From Novipirellula herctigrandis (GTDB lineage Bacteria > Planctomycetota > Planctomycetia > Pirellulales > Pirellulaceae): DNA of 64,000 nt. Below the pieces are notes generated by a model, which saw only the letters and a list, made by a program, of their open reading frames with translations, was not told the DNA's origin and searched no databases. The translations under genes were made by a program, and so were the position numbers. Location: positions 5,787,992 through 5,851,991 of the forward strand of contig SJPJ01000001.1 of assembly GCA_007859835.1 (NCBI GenBank). The letters are read 5' to 3'. This document shows positions 19,530 through 30,027 of this stretch, piece after piece (positions within the stretch are counted from its first letter, which is position 1; every line of letters begins with the position of its first letter).

Positions 19530-20870
19530 GTGCAAAGTAACCTTTTCAAACAGGGCTTCTTGAGCCTAGTGGCGTCTCAGTTCTTCGGTGCCATGAATGA
19601 TAATGTGCTCAAGGGCGTTTTAACGTTTATGGTGATCGATGGTGCCTGGGCCGGACAATTGGGGGACGGAGGGCAAGGTATCGTCGGAATTTGCTTTACC
19701 ATTCCGTTCATTTTGCTGTCGGGTTACGCTGGCCAAATTGCCGATCGTTTTTCGAAACGTACAGTTACCATGTGGGTCAAAATCGCGGAAATCCCGATTG
19801 CGATTGTCGCTGGAGTCGGTTTTTTTACTGGCAACCTGTGGTTGACCCTCTTTGCCCTGGTTGCACTGACTTGCCAAAGTTCGTTCTTCGGACCAGCCAA
19901 GTACGGCATGATTCCTGAACTGGTAAAAGATTCCGATCTAAGTCGCGCCAACGGGACGATCAACATGATGACCAATGTCGCGGTGATTGTGGGCACATTG
20001 TTGGCCGGGATGGTTGCGGATTGGTACAGCCCTCAAGACGGGTCGCCCGGAATGTTGTGGGTGCCGATCATCGTCATGGGAATCATCGCGGTCAACGGCC
20101 TATTTGCCGCATGGTTTTTGACACCGCTACAACCGGGCGACCGAAATTTGAAATTTGATTACAACCCATTCACGACTTATATCAGTGCAATCCGTGAGAT
20201 GGCGAAGACCCGTTTGCTAATGGTAATGATGGCCTGGGGCTACTTTTACCTACTCGCAGGGATCGCACTATTTATCGTGCCTGAATATACTGTGGTACTC
20301 GGGATCAACCGAAGTGAAGCAAGTGTTTTGATGGGGGTTCTCGGCGTTGCGATCGGTGTAGGCTGTGCCGTTGCGGGATTGATTTCAGGTCATCGCATCG
20401 AGCCTCGCCTGATTCCGATTGGCGCGGCTGGCTTGGTCCTCTTCTTTGCTCTGCTCGGCTTGGTTCCCCCGTCACTCCCTGACATGGCGCCGATGGTCCG
20501 GGTCGCTTGTAGCAACGTTGCTTTCTTTATTCTTGGTGCTGGTTTCTTTGCGGGGTTTTATATTATTCCGCTCCAAGCCTTGTTGCAAAAATTGTCGCCA
20601 GATGATGAACGAGGACGTTTTTTGGGGACGGCAAACGCAGTCTCGTTCGCCTTCTTAACCGTTGCTGCGCTGTTTTACTGGGCCGTGCGTCCGCTGTTTG
20701 GCGACGAACCGCAAAACATTTTTTGGGTCAGCAGCCTGCTAATGGCTGCGGGAGCCGCATTCTTTTTGTGGAAATTACGCGGAACGGGATTGGTGATTGG
20801 TAGCAAGTCTGGTTCTGCCGCAGTGAGCGAAACGGCTTTGCGGACGGAAGAAACGGACAGCCCTGGGTAG
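19530..20870 (+). CDS. MFS transporter, LplT/lysophospholipid-transporter-like
   Basis: A 446-residue, 12-helix major facilitator protein starting at GTG 19530. The N-terminal motif FLSLVASQFFGAMNDNVLKG is typical of the LplT/Aas-associated carriers that move lysophospholipids across the inner membrane. The A-motif-like GQIADRFSKRTV and QSSFFGPAKYGMIPELV also match that group. No acyltransferase (aas) gene is adjacent, so the lysophospholipid role is only suggested by similarity. It is a single gene, convergent with the Nudix gene 38 bp away. Confidence 0.8.
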   Translation: MQSNLFKQGFLSLVASQFFGAMNDNVLKGVLTFMVIDGAWAGQLGDGGQGIVGICFTIPFILLSGYAGQIADRFSKRTVTMWVKIAEIPIAIVAGVGFFTGNLWLTLFALVALTCQSSFFGPAKYGMIPELVKDSDLSRANGTINMMTNVAVIVGTLLAGMVADWYSPQDGSPGMLWVPIIVMGIIAVNGLFAAWFLTPLQPGDRNLKFDYNPFTTYISAIREMAKTRLLMVMMAWGYFYLLAGIALFIVPEYTVVLGINRSEASVLMGVLGVAIGVGCAVAGLISGHRIEPRLIPIGAAGLVLFFALLGLVPPSLPDMAPMVRVACSNVAFFILGAGFFAGFYIIPLQALLQKLSPDDERGRFLGTANAVSFAFLTVAALFYWAVRPLFGDEPQNIFWVSSLLMAAGAAFFLWKLRGTGLVIGSKSGSAAVSETALRTEETDSPG

Positions 20871-20908
20871 TAGACGGAAAAGAACCAATCACGTTTAAGC
20901 AGCTAGAA

Positions 20909-21448
20909 CTACAGCAATTGCTTCAACCTTAACAATCCCATCACCGCAACCGTTGTGGCATCTTCGATAATCCCTTCACAAATCATCGCTTCGACTTCGG
21001 CGATCTTGAACGGCTGGGAAATGAGTCCTCGTTCCTCTGGGTCAAGGCAAGTCTGCGTCCGTTGCAGATCTGTGGCGAGGAAAACATTATAGCCCTGGCG
21101 AGAATACCCACATGCTAGGAATAGGTGACCGACGGGGGTCATGTTTCCAGCAACAATCCCTACCTCTTCCTGCAACTCCGCCTTAGCCAAATCGATCGGC
21201 GCAACTTCGTTGCTTTCCCAAGATCCTTGAGGTAATTCCCAAACCCTTTTTTGAAGCGGATAGCGATACTGTTCCACCAGAAAAACGGATCCCGATTCTA
21301 CCGCTGCAATCACCGCGAAATCAGGCTTCTCGACGATGCCATAAATGCCTTCGTCGCCATCGGAGCGACGAATGGCGTCTTCGCGAACGGTCATCCAACG
21401 ATTCTGGTAAACGATCTTGCTCGCAACCGTTTCAATCTCTTTCATCAA
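20909..21448 (-). CDS. Nudix hydrolase, ADP-ribose-pyrophosphatase-like
   Basis: A 179-residue Nudix enzyme. Upstream of the box is VEQYRYPLQKRVWELPQGS, characteristic of ADP-sugar pyrophosphatases. The Nudix box reads from G in QGSWESNE to KAELQEEVGI. Here the usual Arg-Glu pair is Ala-Glu and the spacing from the first Glu is one residue longer than the consensus. The metal-binding EE pair is kept, so the enzyme is likely active on a nucleoside diphosphate derivative. Monocistronic, convergent with the MFS gene. Confidence 0.85.
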   Translation of the reverse strand: MMKEIETVASKIVYQNRWMTVREDAIRRSDGDEGIYGIVEKPDFAVIAAVESGSVFLVEQYRYPLQKRVWELPQGSWESNEVAPIDLAKAELQEEVGIVAGNMTPVGHLFLACGYSRQGYNVFLATDLQRTQTCLDPEERGLISQPFKIAEVEAMICEGIIEDATTVAVMGLLRLKQLL

Positions 21449-21562
21449 CGATGCTTCCGTCTTCGAGGCAACCCTATTTGGAATTTGCGATTGTAGCGAA
21501 TCCCCCTGTTGTAGATGTTCCGCACGATTCGATTGGAAGATGCCGCTGAAGAGCCTGCCCGT

Positions 21563-23230
21563 TTAGGGACGAATTAAATCTCCAAACTCGTCAAGCAGCT
21601 CATACTTCTTCTCCCAAGGGGTGTACATCATCCCTCGGGCACCATCGGTTTGCTTAACAAGTTCAAACCAGCGAGCCACATCCTCTAAGTCGTCGGCGTC
21701 GTAGTAGCAGGATGCCAGTGTGCGGAAGCCTTGCTTAGAGAAAAATTCCATACTCTCGACCCGCGGTTTTCCACCCCATACAGCCACGACTAGGTCCTTT
21801 GGAACGTAATTCCACGAACCTGCGAAACTGCCGTTGACGAGGTAGTAGTTGTCGACTGCATTGTGAGTTGGATCGAGCATGTCGGACCAAACATATATTT
21901 CGACATCCGGCATGTGGCGACGCAAGATCGCTGAAATTTTGGTCAAACACTCGCCAAGCAGCTTCGCCATATCACTTCCCTTACATGCGGCGCACGTTCC
22001 GCCCAACCGTATTTCATCCGCGTTAAGAAAAACGCGACTCGGGTGCAATCGCTCGGCGAGTAGCTTTGCCTCACGGTCATAGATCTCATAAAGCTTGGGT
22101 TCCGCCATGCACAGCGTTACTTGGGACGCATACACTCGTTGTGAGTGATACCAACTGACTTTGATCGTTTCGCCATTCTTGATACGTGATCCAGAAGGGA
22201 TGCGAACATCGGGTATTTGGCCATTCGCACGGTATGCATTTAGTCGTGGGTCTTCGATGCGTAGAAAGTCTTTGTCTTCGCTATACTCAATTGTGCCATC
22301 AGCATTTTTTACCGATACCGGTGTACCGGGGCGACGGAGCACGTTTAAAGGTCCAATTTCTTCAATCGAAAAGTCGTCAAGCCAAAGTTTTCCCGTTTTT
22401 CCGCCCCAGATTCCTGCGTACACTCGAGCTGATTTGTGACTAAGGCTGTTAAACACCATCGTCAATTTTCGCCAATCACCGGTTGACGGAATCTCGAATT
22501 TTGCAGGTGCAACCGAATGGTCGTCGGCTAGCACCTGCAACATAAAGCTGTTGGTCGGAGCCAAGCCTTCGGTCTTCACCCAAACTGTCAATCGATAGCA
22601 GCGATTGGGACCCAATGGAACTTCTTGCATCACTCGTCCATGCCCGTGGGGGTTTGATGTGAAATTCTCAAACCGTAACGATGCGTTGCCAGAGTGTTTT
22701 ATCGCGGTATCAGCGAAACTGATTTCGCCGGGAGCGTCATGAAAATTCCATTCAGCGAAGCGGTGTCCCGAATACGTCTCGAAATCTCCGTTCCGAATGC
22801 TGACTGCGGGATTGGGGATTAGTTTTGCGACACCGCCGTTCACAAGGAACGGCGCATCGATGACCGGCAATCCCTCGGCGAGATTTCGGTCAAAGCGTAA
22901 TGCCGAACTGCCATAACCCACTGAAAAAACCGCGGGTATTAATTCTAAATGATTGGCCCGGCAAGTTGCTTGGACTTGGTCGAGCCTGCGAAAGTAGTCC
23001 GCCGACTTGATGCTAAGCGAATCGAGTCCGAGGGACATCACCGCGCCGTTGATCCCATGCTTTGCAGCTTTATCGAGAACGCGTGTGATCTGGTCGACAT
23101 CCGAATCTTGTTGCAGATTCCATCCAAAGACCCACACGAAACGATCGGGGAGTTCTTGCGCAGGAAGCGCGAACGGCATAGACGCCAAGCAAAATGCAAT
23201 GGCGATTGTTATACGAGGACCGAGTTTCAT
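21563..23230 (-). CDS. Secreted GH20-like TIM-barrel protein with inserted carbohydrate-binding module
   Basis: A 555-residue secreted protein with signal peptide (about 1-24, ending ALPAQE). The N-terminal part (FVWVFGWNLQ, ITRVLDKAAKHGINGAVMS) and C-terminal part look like halves of a TIM barrel. A beta-sandwich of the CBM4/9-like type lies between them, from about residue 145 (RNGDFETYSGH) to 290 (LWLDDFSIEEI). The later FLNADEIRLGGTCAACKG carries an adjacent Asp-Glu pair like the catalytic pair of family-20 hexosaminidases. It therefore probably acts on a glycan, but assignment to GH20 is by resemblance only. Confidence 0.6.
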   Translation of the reverse strand: MKLGPRITIAIAFCLASMPFALPAQELPDRFVWVFGWNLQQDSDVDQITRVLDKAAKHGINGAVMSLGLDSLSIKSADYFRRLDQVQATCRANHLELIPAVFSVGYGSSALRFDRNLAEGLPVIDAPFLVNGGVAKLIPNPAVSIRNGDFETYSGHRFAEWNFHDAPGEISFADTAIKHSGNASLRFENFTSNPHGHGRVMQEVPLGPNRCYRLTVWVKTEGLAPTNSFMLQVLADDHSVAPAKFEIPSTGDWRKLTMVFNSLSHKSARVYAGIWGGKTGKLWLDDFSIEEIGPLNVLRRPGTPVSVKNADGTIEYSEDKDFLRIEDPRLNAYRANGQIPDVRIPSGSRIKNGETIKVSWYHSQRVYASQVTLCMAEPKLYEIYDREAKLLAERLHPSRVFLNADEIRLGGTCAACKGSDMAKLLGECLTKISAILRRHMPDVEIYVWSDMLDPTHNAVDNYYLVNGSFAGSWNYVPKDLVVAVWGGKPRVESMEFFSKQGFRTLASCYYDADDLEDVARWFELVKQTDGARGMMYTPWEKKYELLDEFGDLIRP

Positions 23231-23266
23231 TGCGGATCCTGCTCAGGTTTACGATCAGTTGTCTCG

Positions 23267-24616
<1,350 letters not shown>

Positions 24617-24726
24617 TCAGACACGTCGTCAGGATTTTCCCGACCGCGAGTCCCAGTGAAAAACGAATTTGAGAAGCCCATTTATACGCCTCAAACGGCC
24701 AATCGAGTAGGCCACAGAGTACGAAG

Positions 24727-26091
24727 CTAAAGCGTTTTCAGGTATTCAAGAATGGCCGATTTTTCGTCTTCGACCAGTTGGTCGGGGAAATCGTGGCCAG
24801 CATTGCTTTTCCCGAATCGGCGAGTGTCAAAAAAACTACGGCGAATCGCGACATCGGGCTCAGCCAACGGGGTTTTTTCGACGACTTCAATTTGCAATCC
24901 CACGCGTTCTTCGTCCATTTGCTGTGAGATTGGTCGCCATACGTCCGGACGCTCACTCGGGTGCAATACATGCCAAAGGGTTGGCACACTGCCGTTGTGG
25001 AAATAGGGTGGACTCGCCCACACACCATCGAGTGGCGGAGCGACGTACCCATCGGGATCGATGATGGTCGTTTGCTGTTCCGGTTCATCTGCATGGGCAA
25101 ACCAGCTTGAGGCATATTTGGCGCGCCCTTCGACAGGCAATGCATTCAATCGAACCGGGTCGGTGCCGATATCCGAAAGCGGAATGCGGCGATTGGGATA
25201 GTCGCTCTGCTGGCCATAGGTCCCATGGCATTCGGCACAGGTTTGTTCGAACAAGGATTTGCCACGCAGAGCCAATCTGTCATCGATTTCACCTTGGTAT
25301 GGTGGCGGGCGAAGCGACGACATGTAGGCGTAGACGTCACGAAAATCATTTTCGTGATTCTCAAAAAAGGAGGGGCCGTTTTCGGGGACAAGCATGAATT
25401 GCATCAAACCCCGATAACCTTTTTGTGCGAAACCGTCAATGTAGAGATAAGGGCGTTTGTGAAAATGCCACCACGCGGGTGCATCCATATCATGGTGGGT
25501 GAACTTTGCCGGAACGCGATCAATGACATTCAAATTTTCGTCGCGAAAATGCATCAAGCCCATACCGAAAACGACGGCATTGGTGGTCCCGTGGGTCGTG
25601 CCGAGCGGGACGACGAGCGACCCGATATCCATTCGCGTCAGAGGTTCGCCAAGACGGAATTTTGTGCGACGAATTTCTTCGCTAAGCGTCTGTAACCCGA
25701 ATCGATTATTTGGTGCCCCGGGTGTCGGTTTGCCATAGACACTTCCACCGTGACAGGCAAAACAGGTCATCGTCCAGTGCCCATCGGCATTAACGACATA
25801 TTGGAGCGGCTTGCCTGAGTCATCGCCCGGTCGGGTGGTTAGACCGTAGCGATCATAGGACATCTCGCGGCGGCGTTCCGGGGAGGCTTTTTCTGCTTGG
25901 CTACGCAGTGGTTCGGGCCAAGCCTGCCAAACTTCATCAAAGACTTTTTGATCAAAATCGCTGGGTAGAACCGGCGTTTCGGTGAGCAGTCGATACCCCC
26001 GTGCGGCCGCGTCGCCCTGCTCTGCTCTCGCAGGACTCAATGCGAGGTTGAGCGAAAAAAGGAACACGAACAGTAAACGCAGATTAGCCAT
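24727..26091 (-). CDS. Secreted di-heme c-type cytochrome
   Basis: A 454-residue exported protein with signal peptide (about 1-23, ending SPARAE). Two heme c attachment sites are visible: CFACHGG at about 110-114 and CAECHG at about 285-289. The region after the second (PPLDGVWASPPYFHNGSVPTLWHVL) resembles the methionine-ligand part of di-heme cytochrome c peroxidase/MauG-like proteins. It probably transfers electrons or acts as a peroxidase in the periplasm. It precedes thiC by 125 bp on the same strand but has no evident link to it. Confidence 0.8.
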   Translation of the reverse strand: MANLRLLFVFLFSLNLALSPARAEQGDAAARGYRLLTETPVLPSDFDQKVFDEVWQAWPEPLRSQAEKASPERRREMSYDRYGLTTRPGDDSGKPLQYVVNADGHWTMTCFACHGGSVYGKPTPGAPNNRFGLQTLSEEIRRTKFRLGEPLTRMDIGSLVVPLGTTHGTTNAVVFGMGLMHFRDENLNVIDRVPAKFTHHDMDAPAWWHFHKRPYLYIDGFAQKGYRGLMQFMLVPENGPSFFENHENDFRDVYAYMSSLRPPPYQGEIDDRLALRGKSLFEQTCAECHGTYGQQSDYPNRRIPLSDIGTDPVRLNALPVEGRAKYASSWFAHADEPEQQTTIIDPDGYVAPPLDGVWASPPYFHNGSVPTLWHVLHPSERPDVWRPISQQMDEERVGLQIEVVEKTPLAEPDVAIRRSFFDTRRFGKSNAGHDFPDQLVEDEKSAILEYLKTL

Positions 26092-26154
26092 GTTGGTATT
26101 TTACCGACATGGCAATCGGACGTTCGTTTTTTAGCCAGACTTTCCTTCCAAGCT

Positions 26155-26190
26155 TCTCAGGATGGCCTACCCAGTGTCTCAGGATGGCCT
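26155..26190. repeat. Direct repeat TCTCAGGATGGCCT, two copies
   Basis: Two identical 14-bp copies lie at 26155-26168 and 26177-26190 (22-bp period) in the non-coding space between the cytochrome gene and dodecin. No gene is supported here. Confidence 0.8.
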
Positions 26191-26284
26191 GTCAGCTGTA
26201 GGCTGGAAAATCCAACGCTCGAAACTTGGGGGGCAACCTTCAGTCTGTTACAAATGCATAGCACTTGTTGCTCACATTCGTCAC

Positions 26285-26332
26285 GCCAGGTTTCACCTGG
26301 CCTATTGAATGCTAAGGGTTGAATGCTAAGGG
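26285..26332. repeat. Palindrome GCCAGGT-TTC-ACCTGGC plus 14-bp tandem duplication
   Basis: A 7-bp perfect inverted repeat (26285-26291 with 26295-26301) is followed by two perfect tandem copies of TTGAATGCTAAGGG (26305-26318, 26319-26332). It lies just downstream of dodecin on the minus strand. It resembles a REP-like intergenic element or a local duplication and could act as a weak terminator. Confidence 0.75.
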
Positions 26333-26349
26333 CTAAAGGGCCGTGAAGA

Positions 26350-26556
26350 TCAATCGAGTGCGAAGCCAATTTTGACTGTGACTTGCCAGTTGTCGACGGT
26401 GCCTTCGATGATGTTGCCGCGAGTTTCGAGGACTTCGAACCAACTTAGTCCGCGAACGCTTTGCGAGGCGTGCTTGAGGGCACTTTGGACGGCTTCTTCA
26501 ATCGAGATAGTGGATGTGCCGGTGACTTCAATTTTCTTGTAAACTCGGTTAGGCAT
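26350..26556 (-). CDS. Dodecin, flavin-binding protein
   Basis: A 68-residue protein that matches dodecins over its full length: VYKKIEVTGTSTISIEEAV, ALKHASQSVRGLSWFEVLE with the flavin-stacking Trp, and GTVDNWQVTVKIGFALD. Dodecins form hollow dodecamers that store or buffer riboflavin, FMN or, in bacteria, FMN and CoA. It is monocistronic and divergent from the methyltransferase gene. Confidence 0.95.
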   Translation of the reverse strand: MPNRVYKKIEVTGTSTISIEEAVQSALKHASQSVRGLSWFEVLETRGNIIEGTVDNWQVTVKIGFALD

Positions 26557-26666
26557 GGTAGCTCCAGTCTTTGCTGCAAATGGAAATGGGAATTGCCAGA
26601 CAATCTAATGTAGCGCGTCGCAATGTCGATTGCCATACCCACAGTGATAAAACCAGAAAGTCGCCC

Positions 26667-27131
26667 GTGCGTCAAACTGTCCTAGCCAATTCGCTCGTCG
26701 TTGCACAATTCATCGTTTCTGCGGTGATTGTTTTGTCTGCAAATTGGCAGCCATTCGATTGGCTACCGCTAGTATTGACGTTGCCTGGGATTGGGATTGC
26801 CGTTTGGGCATGGCAAACGATCGGGCTGCTAAATGTCCGCATCCATCCAACGCCAACCGAGCAGACAAAGCTTACAACGACGGGGCCCTATCGATTCGTT
26901 CGTCACCCGATGTATTCAGGTGTCTTGTGGATGACCGCAGCATTGTTGCTTAGTAATCCTCAATCATGGAGGTGTGCCGCTTGGGGGGGCTTGCTGAGTG
27001 TGCTTTACTTAAAAGCAGCGATCGAAGAGCAAGCGATGAGCGAACGATTCCCGAGTTATGAAAGTCTTCAAAAACGAACGGGAATGTTGATGCCACGGTT
27101 GGTTCGGAAGGCAAGTTCATCAAACGAATAG
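26667..27131 (+). CDS. Membrane methyltransferase, ICMT/PEMT-like
   Basis: About 154 residues from GTG 26667; in-frame ATG 26580 would add 29 residues without a membrane segment. Several hydrophobic helices are followed by TGPYRFVRHPMYSGVLWM, the S-adenosylmethionine-binding motif of isoprenylcysteine and phospholipid methyltransferases. The C-terminal AAIEEQAMSERFPSYESLQKR contains the catalytic Glu-Glu pair. Substrate unknown. AGAAAG lies about 9 nt before the GTG. This is the second ICMT-like gene in the window; the other, at 6.4-7.0 kb, lacks the Glu-Glu pair. Confidence 0.75.
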   Translation: MRQTVLANSLVVAQFIVSAVIVLSANWQPFDWLPLVLTLPGIGIAVWAWQTIGLLNVRIHPTPTEQTKLTTTGPYRFVRHPMYSGVLWMTAALLLSNPQSWRCAAWGGLLSVLYLKAAIEEQAMSERFPSYESLQKRTGMLMPRLVRKASSSNE

Positions 27132-27251
27132 GCAGGCGTATCGAGGCCCCCGTTTTGCGTTTGCGACCCATTGTGTTATCTCCAACCGAGTCGGCAAAAA
27201 AATAACGATCGGTTTTGGTGCCGGAACTTTTAACCCGTAAAGGTATGTCGT

Positions 27252-28787
27252 TTAAGGATTGGGAGCAGGGGATGAACGTAATCCGACGGACACATTTCCG
27301 AATCCACGAATCGCAAAGCGAGAGTCCAATCGTTTCTTGAGTGCAGATTCAGGACGCCGCGATAAGAGGATGTTTGGATGGTTATCCGCGTTTTCCATAT
27401 CGATAATTAGCTCGGTATTCGTTAGCTCAACCTGCACATCATCGGCCAACGTATAGGGTCCGTCGACGACATAGCGCAAATAGTCGCCTTTGGTGAGTGA
27501 TTGGCCGCACAAATCGTTCCCGCGTTGTTCGATCAAGCCAGGGTCAAGCCAAAGTAACGTGCCCGTTGTCACGGATTGGTTTACATGCTCTATCGCGCCT
27601 CGCCAATCCTCGCCGCGATGGACAAGCCATTGGCCCCTCATCAACTTTCTCGTTGTGCCTTGATGGGACAAGGTCATTGCAAGTAAGGCAATGTAACCAA
27701 TGGTGGCGACTGATATTTGGAATCGTGTTGCGAACCCCATCTTCACTCCCTCATCAATCCCCGCAGCGAAGACCCAACCCAACATCGGCAAGCAAGCGAC
27801 GAGGTAGCGGCGATGCCACAGAGCAGCGATCTCGAAATAGGCTAGCGACCAGAAACAAAGGGTTGCGACCAGGATCACGCTGACAAGCATCCATGGAAAG
27901 GATTTGTTGGTTTGAGCGGCGGGTTCGGATTTTTTGTGTCTCCAACCAATGCATGTTCCAAAGGCCAAAACAACGAGCGGAATGATCATCACCGTCCGCC
28001 AAGGCCAAAGGTTCGCGATTTGGGAAACCGAAGATGCGGACGCAAAACTCGCCCACATCGCCCGACTATGCCAAGCTTCGGTCATACCGCTCTGCCAAAG
28101 CGAAAGGCCAAGCAATACCGCCGCAGTGACCGGTAACAAGTCGATTTTTCGTGGCATCAATGTCGCTCGCCAATCGATCGTGACCCAGCGAATTCCTATC
28201 GCAATGGGTAGCCAAACTAGCACACCAAACGACGTGATTTGCAGAACGGCAGCCGCAAAAACCGTAGCAATCAAACCGGCAAACGCAGCCGATTGGCGTC
28301 CTGCCTTCGGTGGCAACCGCCACAGGGATGCTGAAAAGAGACAAGCCAGTGTCGAGGCAAGGATCACACCGCCGTAGGGCCGTAGTTCGGTTCCGAAGAA
28401 CAGGGAATTTGATTCCGCCGCCAGGAAAACTCCCGCTGCGATACCTGCGATAAGACTTTGATGATGCTTTGCCACTGCTAGGAACATCGCACTGCATCCG
28501 AGCGAGACCGCAATCACACTGGTCAAACGCATCATCATTTCACTTGCCCCAAACGTTTTGCTCCAGAGCCAAAGCATTTGAAAGTAGGTTGCTTGTTGAT
28601 GACCGTCGCGGGCTCGCGGGGCGACATTTCCAAACGTATCGCTGATCGTCCACGCCGTATGAAGTTCATCGACCCAGTAGCTTTCTTGCGTTGGCGGCAA
28701 GCGAAGGCCGGCACTAAGTGCAAACAGTATGAGCGCAACGAGCCAACGGGTTTTGCCTCGACTGGGTGCGGATGGTTCATCGTTCAT
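27252..28787 (-). CDS. Polytopic glycosyltransferase, ArnT/PMT (GT39)-like
   Basis: About 511 residues from ATG 28787. An N-terminal helix is followed by a periplasmic loop with YWVDELHTAW, the Asp-Glu motif of GT-C polyprenyl-phosphate glycosyltransferases. About ten more helices and a C-terminal soluble domain follow. Such enzymes transfer sugars from lipid carriers on the outer face of the inner membrane. The start overlaps the stop of the threonine-aldolase gene by 4 bp (ATGA), which decides the start over the in-frame ATG at 28811. The acceptor is unknown. Confidence 0.75.
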   Translation of the reverse strand: MNDEPSAPSRGKTRWLVALILFALSAGLRLPPTQESYWVDELHTAWTISDTFGNVAPRARDGHQQATYFQMLWLWSKTFGASEMMMRLTSVIAVSLGCSAMFLAVAKHHQSLIAGIAAGVFLAAESNSLFFGTELRPYGGVILASTLACLFSASLWRLPPKAGRQSAAFAGLIATVFAAAVLQITSFGVLVWLPIAIGIRWVTIDWRATLMPRKIDLLPVTAAVLLGLSLWQSGMTEAWHSRAMWASFASASSVSQIANLWPWRTVMIIPLVVLAFGTCIGWRHKKSEPAAQTNKSFPWMLVSVILVATLCFWSLAYFEIAALWHRRYLVACLPMLGWVFAAGIDEGVKMGFATRFQISVATIGYIALLAMTLSHQGTTRKLMRGQWLVHRGEDWRGAIEHVNQSVTTGTLLWLDPGLIEQRGNDLCGQSLTKGDYLRYVVDGPYTLADDVQVELTNTELIIDMENADNHPNILLSRRPESALKKRLDSRFAIRGFGNVSVGLRSSPAPNP

Positions 28788-29815
28788 GCCAGCGTCGCAA
28801 TCACTTCGCACGCACGATCGATTTTGTCGGAGTTCACGTCCAAATGGGTCACTAAGCGAATTGCTTGCTCACCGATCGCGAAGCACCGGACTCCCTCTGC
28901 GGCGAGCTTTGCGACGATTTGCTCGGCCGTTCCCTGTTTGCGGTCAATTTCGATCGCGACGATGTTAGTATCGATAGTATTCCCACGGATGGAAAAACCG
29001 TCCTGAGATGCGAACGCTTCGCCAAGCTGCTGGGCGTGAGCGTGGTCTTCACTAAGCCGGCTTCGGTGGTGTTGTAGCGAATAGAGTGCCCCTGCTGCGA
29101 TGATCCCCGCTTGTCGCATCGCACCGCCAAATAGTTTTCGGGTTCGTCGCGCTTCGCGAATGAATTCGGTGTTGCCTGCCAGTGCCGAACCGACTGGGGC
29201 GCCTAACCCTTTGCTGAAACATACACTTACCGAATCAAACGGAGCCGCTAAGTCGCATTCGCTTTGGTGCGTCGCCGCAGCGGCATTCCAAAGTCGTGCT
29301 CCATCAAGGTGAGTCGCCAAACCGTGTTCTCTCGACCAATTGCATGTGTCGATGACGTCGGCTTGCGGAAGGATTCGACCGCCCAGACGATTGTGCGTGT
29401 TTTCGAGGCACAGCAATCGGGTGCGGACCGAGTGGTCGTTGTCGGCGTTCACTTTTCCGCACACGTGCTCCCGTTTTAGCACACCGCCCTGCCCTGCGAT
29501 GGTTTTGGCGACCAAACCCGATAGCGACGCGAAGGCTCCTTGTTCGTAAAAATAGAGGTGGCAATCTTGTTCGCAGATGAACTCGCTGCCACGATCGCAA
29601 TGCACCCGGAGGGCGATTTGGTTGGTCATGGAGCCACTGGGCATATAGACAGCGGCTTCTTTGCCGAGGATTTCCGCAGTCAATTCTTCAAGCCTTTGGA
29701 CGGTCGGATCCACATCGATTACGGCATCGCCGACTTCCGCATCAGCCATGGATTGCCGCATCGCCGAGCTCGGGCGAGTCACGGTATCGCTTCGCAAATC
29801 AATTTCTTCGTGCAT
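28784..29815 (-). CDS. ltaE: Low-specificity L-threonine aldolase
   Basis: A 343-residue fold-type I PLP enzyme that cleaves L-threonine or allo-threonine to glycine and acetaldehyde. It opens with IDLRSDTVTRPS, the N-terminal signature of threonine aldolases. It contains LENTHNRLGGRILP and HLDGARLWNAA, and the PLP-lysine lies in CFSKGLGAPVGS. Length is normal. It is the upstream gene of a coupled pair with the GT39-like protein; this pairing has no obvious metabolic logic. Confidence 0.92.
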   Translation of the reverse strand: MHEEIDLRSDTVTRPSSAMRQSMADAEVGDAVIDVDPTVQRLEELTAEILGKEAAVYMPSGSMTNQIALRVHCDRGSEFICEQDCHLYFYEQGAFASLSGLVAKTIAGQGGVLKREHVCGKVNADNDHSVRTRLLCLENTHNRLGGRILPQADVIDTCNWSREHGLATHLDGARLWNAAAATHQSECDLAAPFDSVSVCFSKGLGAPVGSALAGNTEFIREARRTRKLFGGAMRQAGIIAAGALYSLQHHRSRLSEDHAHAQQLGEAFASQDGFSIRGNTIDTNIVAIEIDRKQGTAEQIVAKLAAEGVRCFAIGEQAIRLVTHLDVNSDKIDRACEVIATLA

Positions 29816-29903
29816 TGTGGATCATTTCGGGGGGATCGTGACTAAACAAATCACATTGTATCGGCTTATGATAGGAGACCAACGTGGGGTAGGTCGGCGT
29901 TCC

Positions 29904-29930
29904 GTCTTTCGGCTGTGGGTCTTTCGGCTG
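29904..29930. repeat. Direct repeat GTCTTTCGGCTG, two copies
   Basis: Two 12-bp copies at 29904-29915 and 29919-29930 in the 212-bp space between threonine aldolase and hisD. No His-rich leader peptide and no convincing hairpin-plus-T-run were seen before hisD. Confidence 0.6.
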
Positions 29931-30027
29931 GAGCTGAGTAATCGGCTGGACTGGCCCTTTGGCACGCTCATGCGTGAACTCTCACTTCGTCCCTAATGAT
30001 TCCATTTAAGTAACCGAATCCGAAACC

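Noticed and set aside
26157..26369. 70-codon minus-strand frame
   Set aside because: Composed of intergenic repeats and overlapping dodecin's 3' end.
29816..30027. Possible histidine leader peptide before hisD
   Set aside because: No His-rich short frame and no terminator hairpin; only a 12-bp direct repeat.
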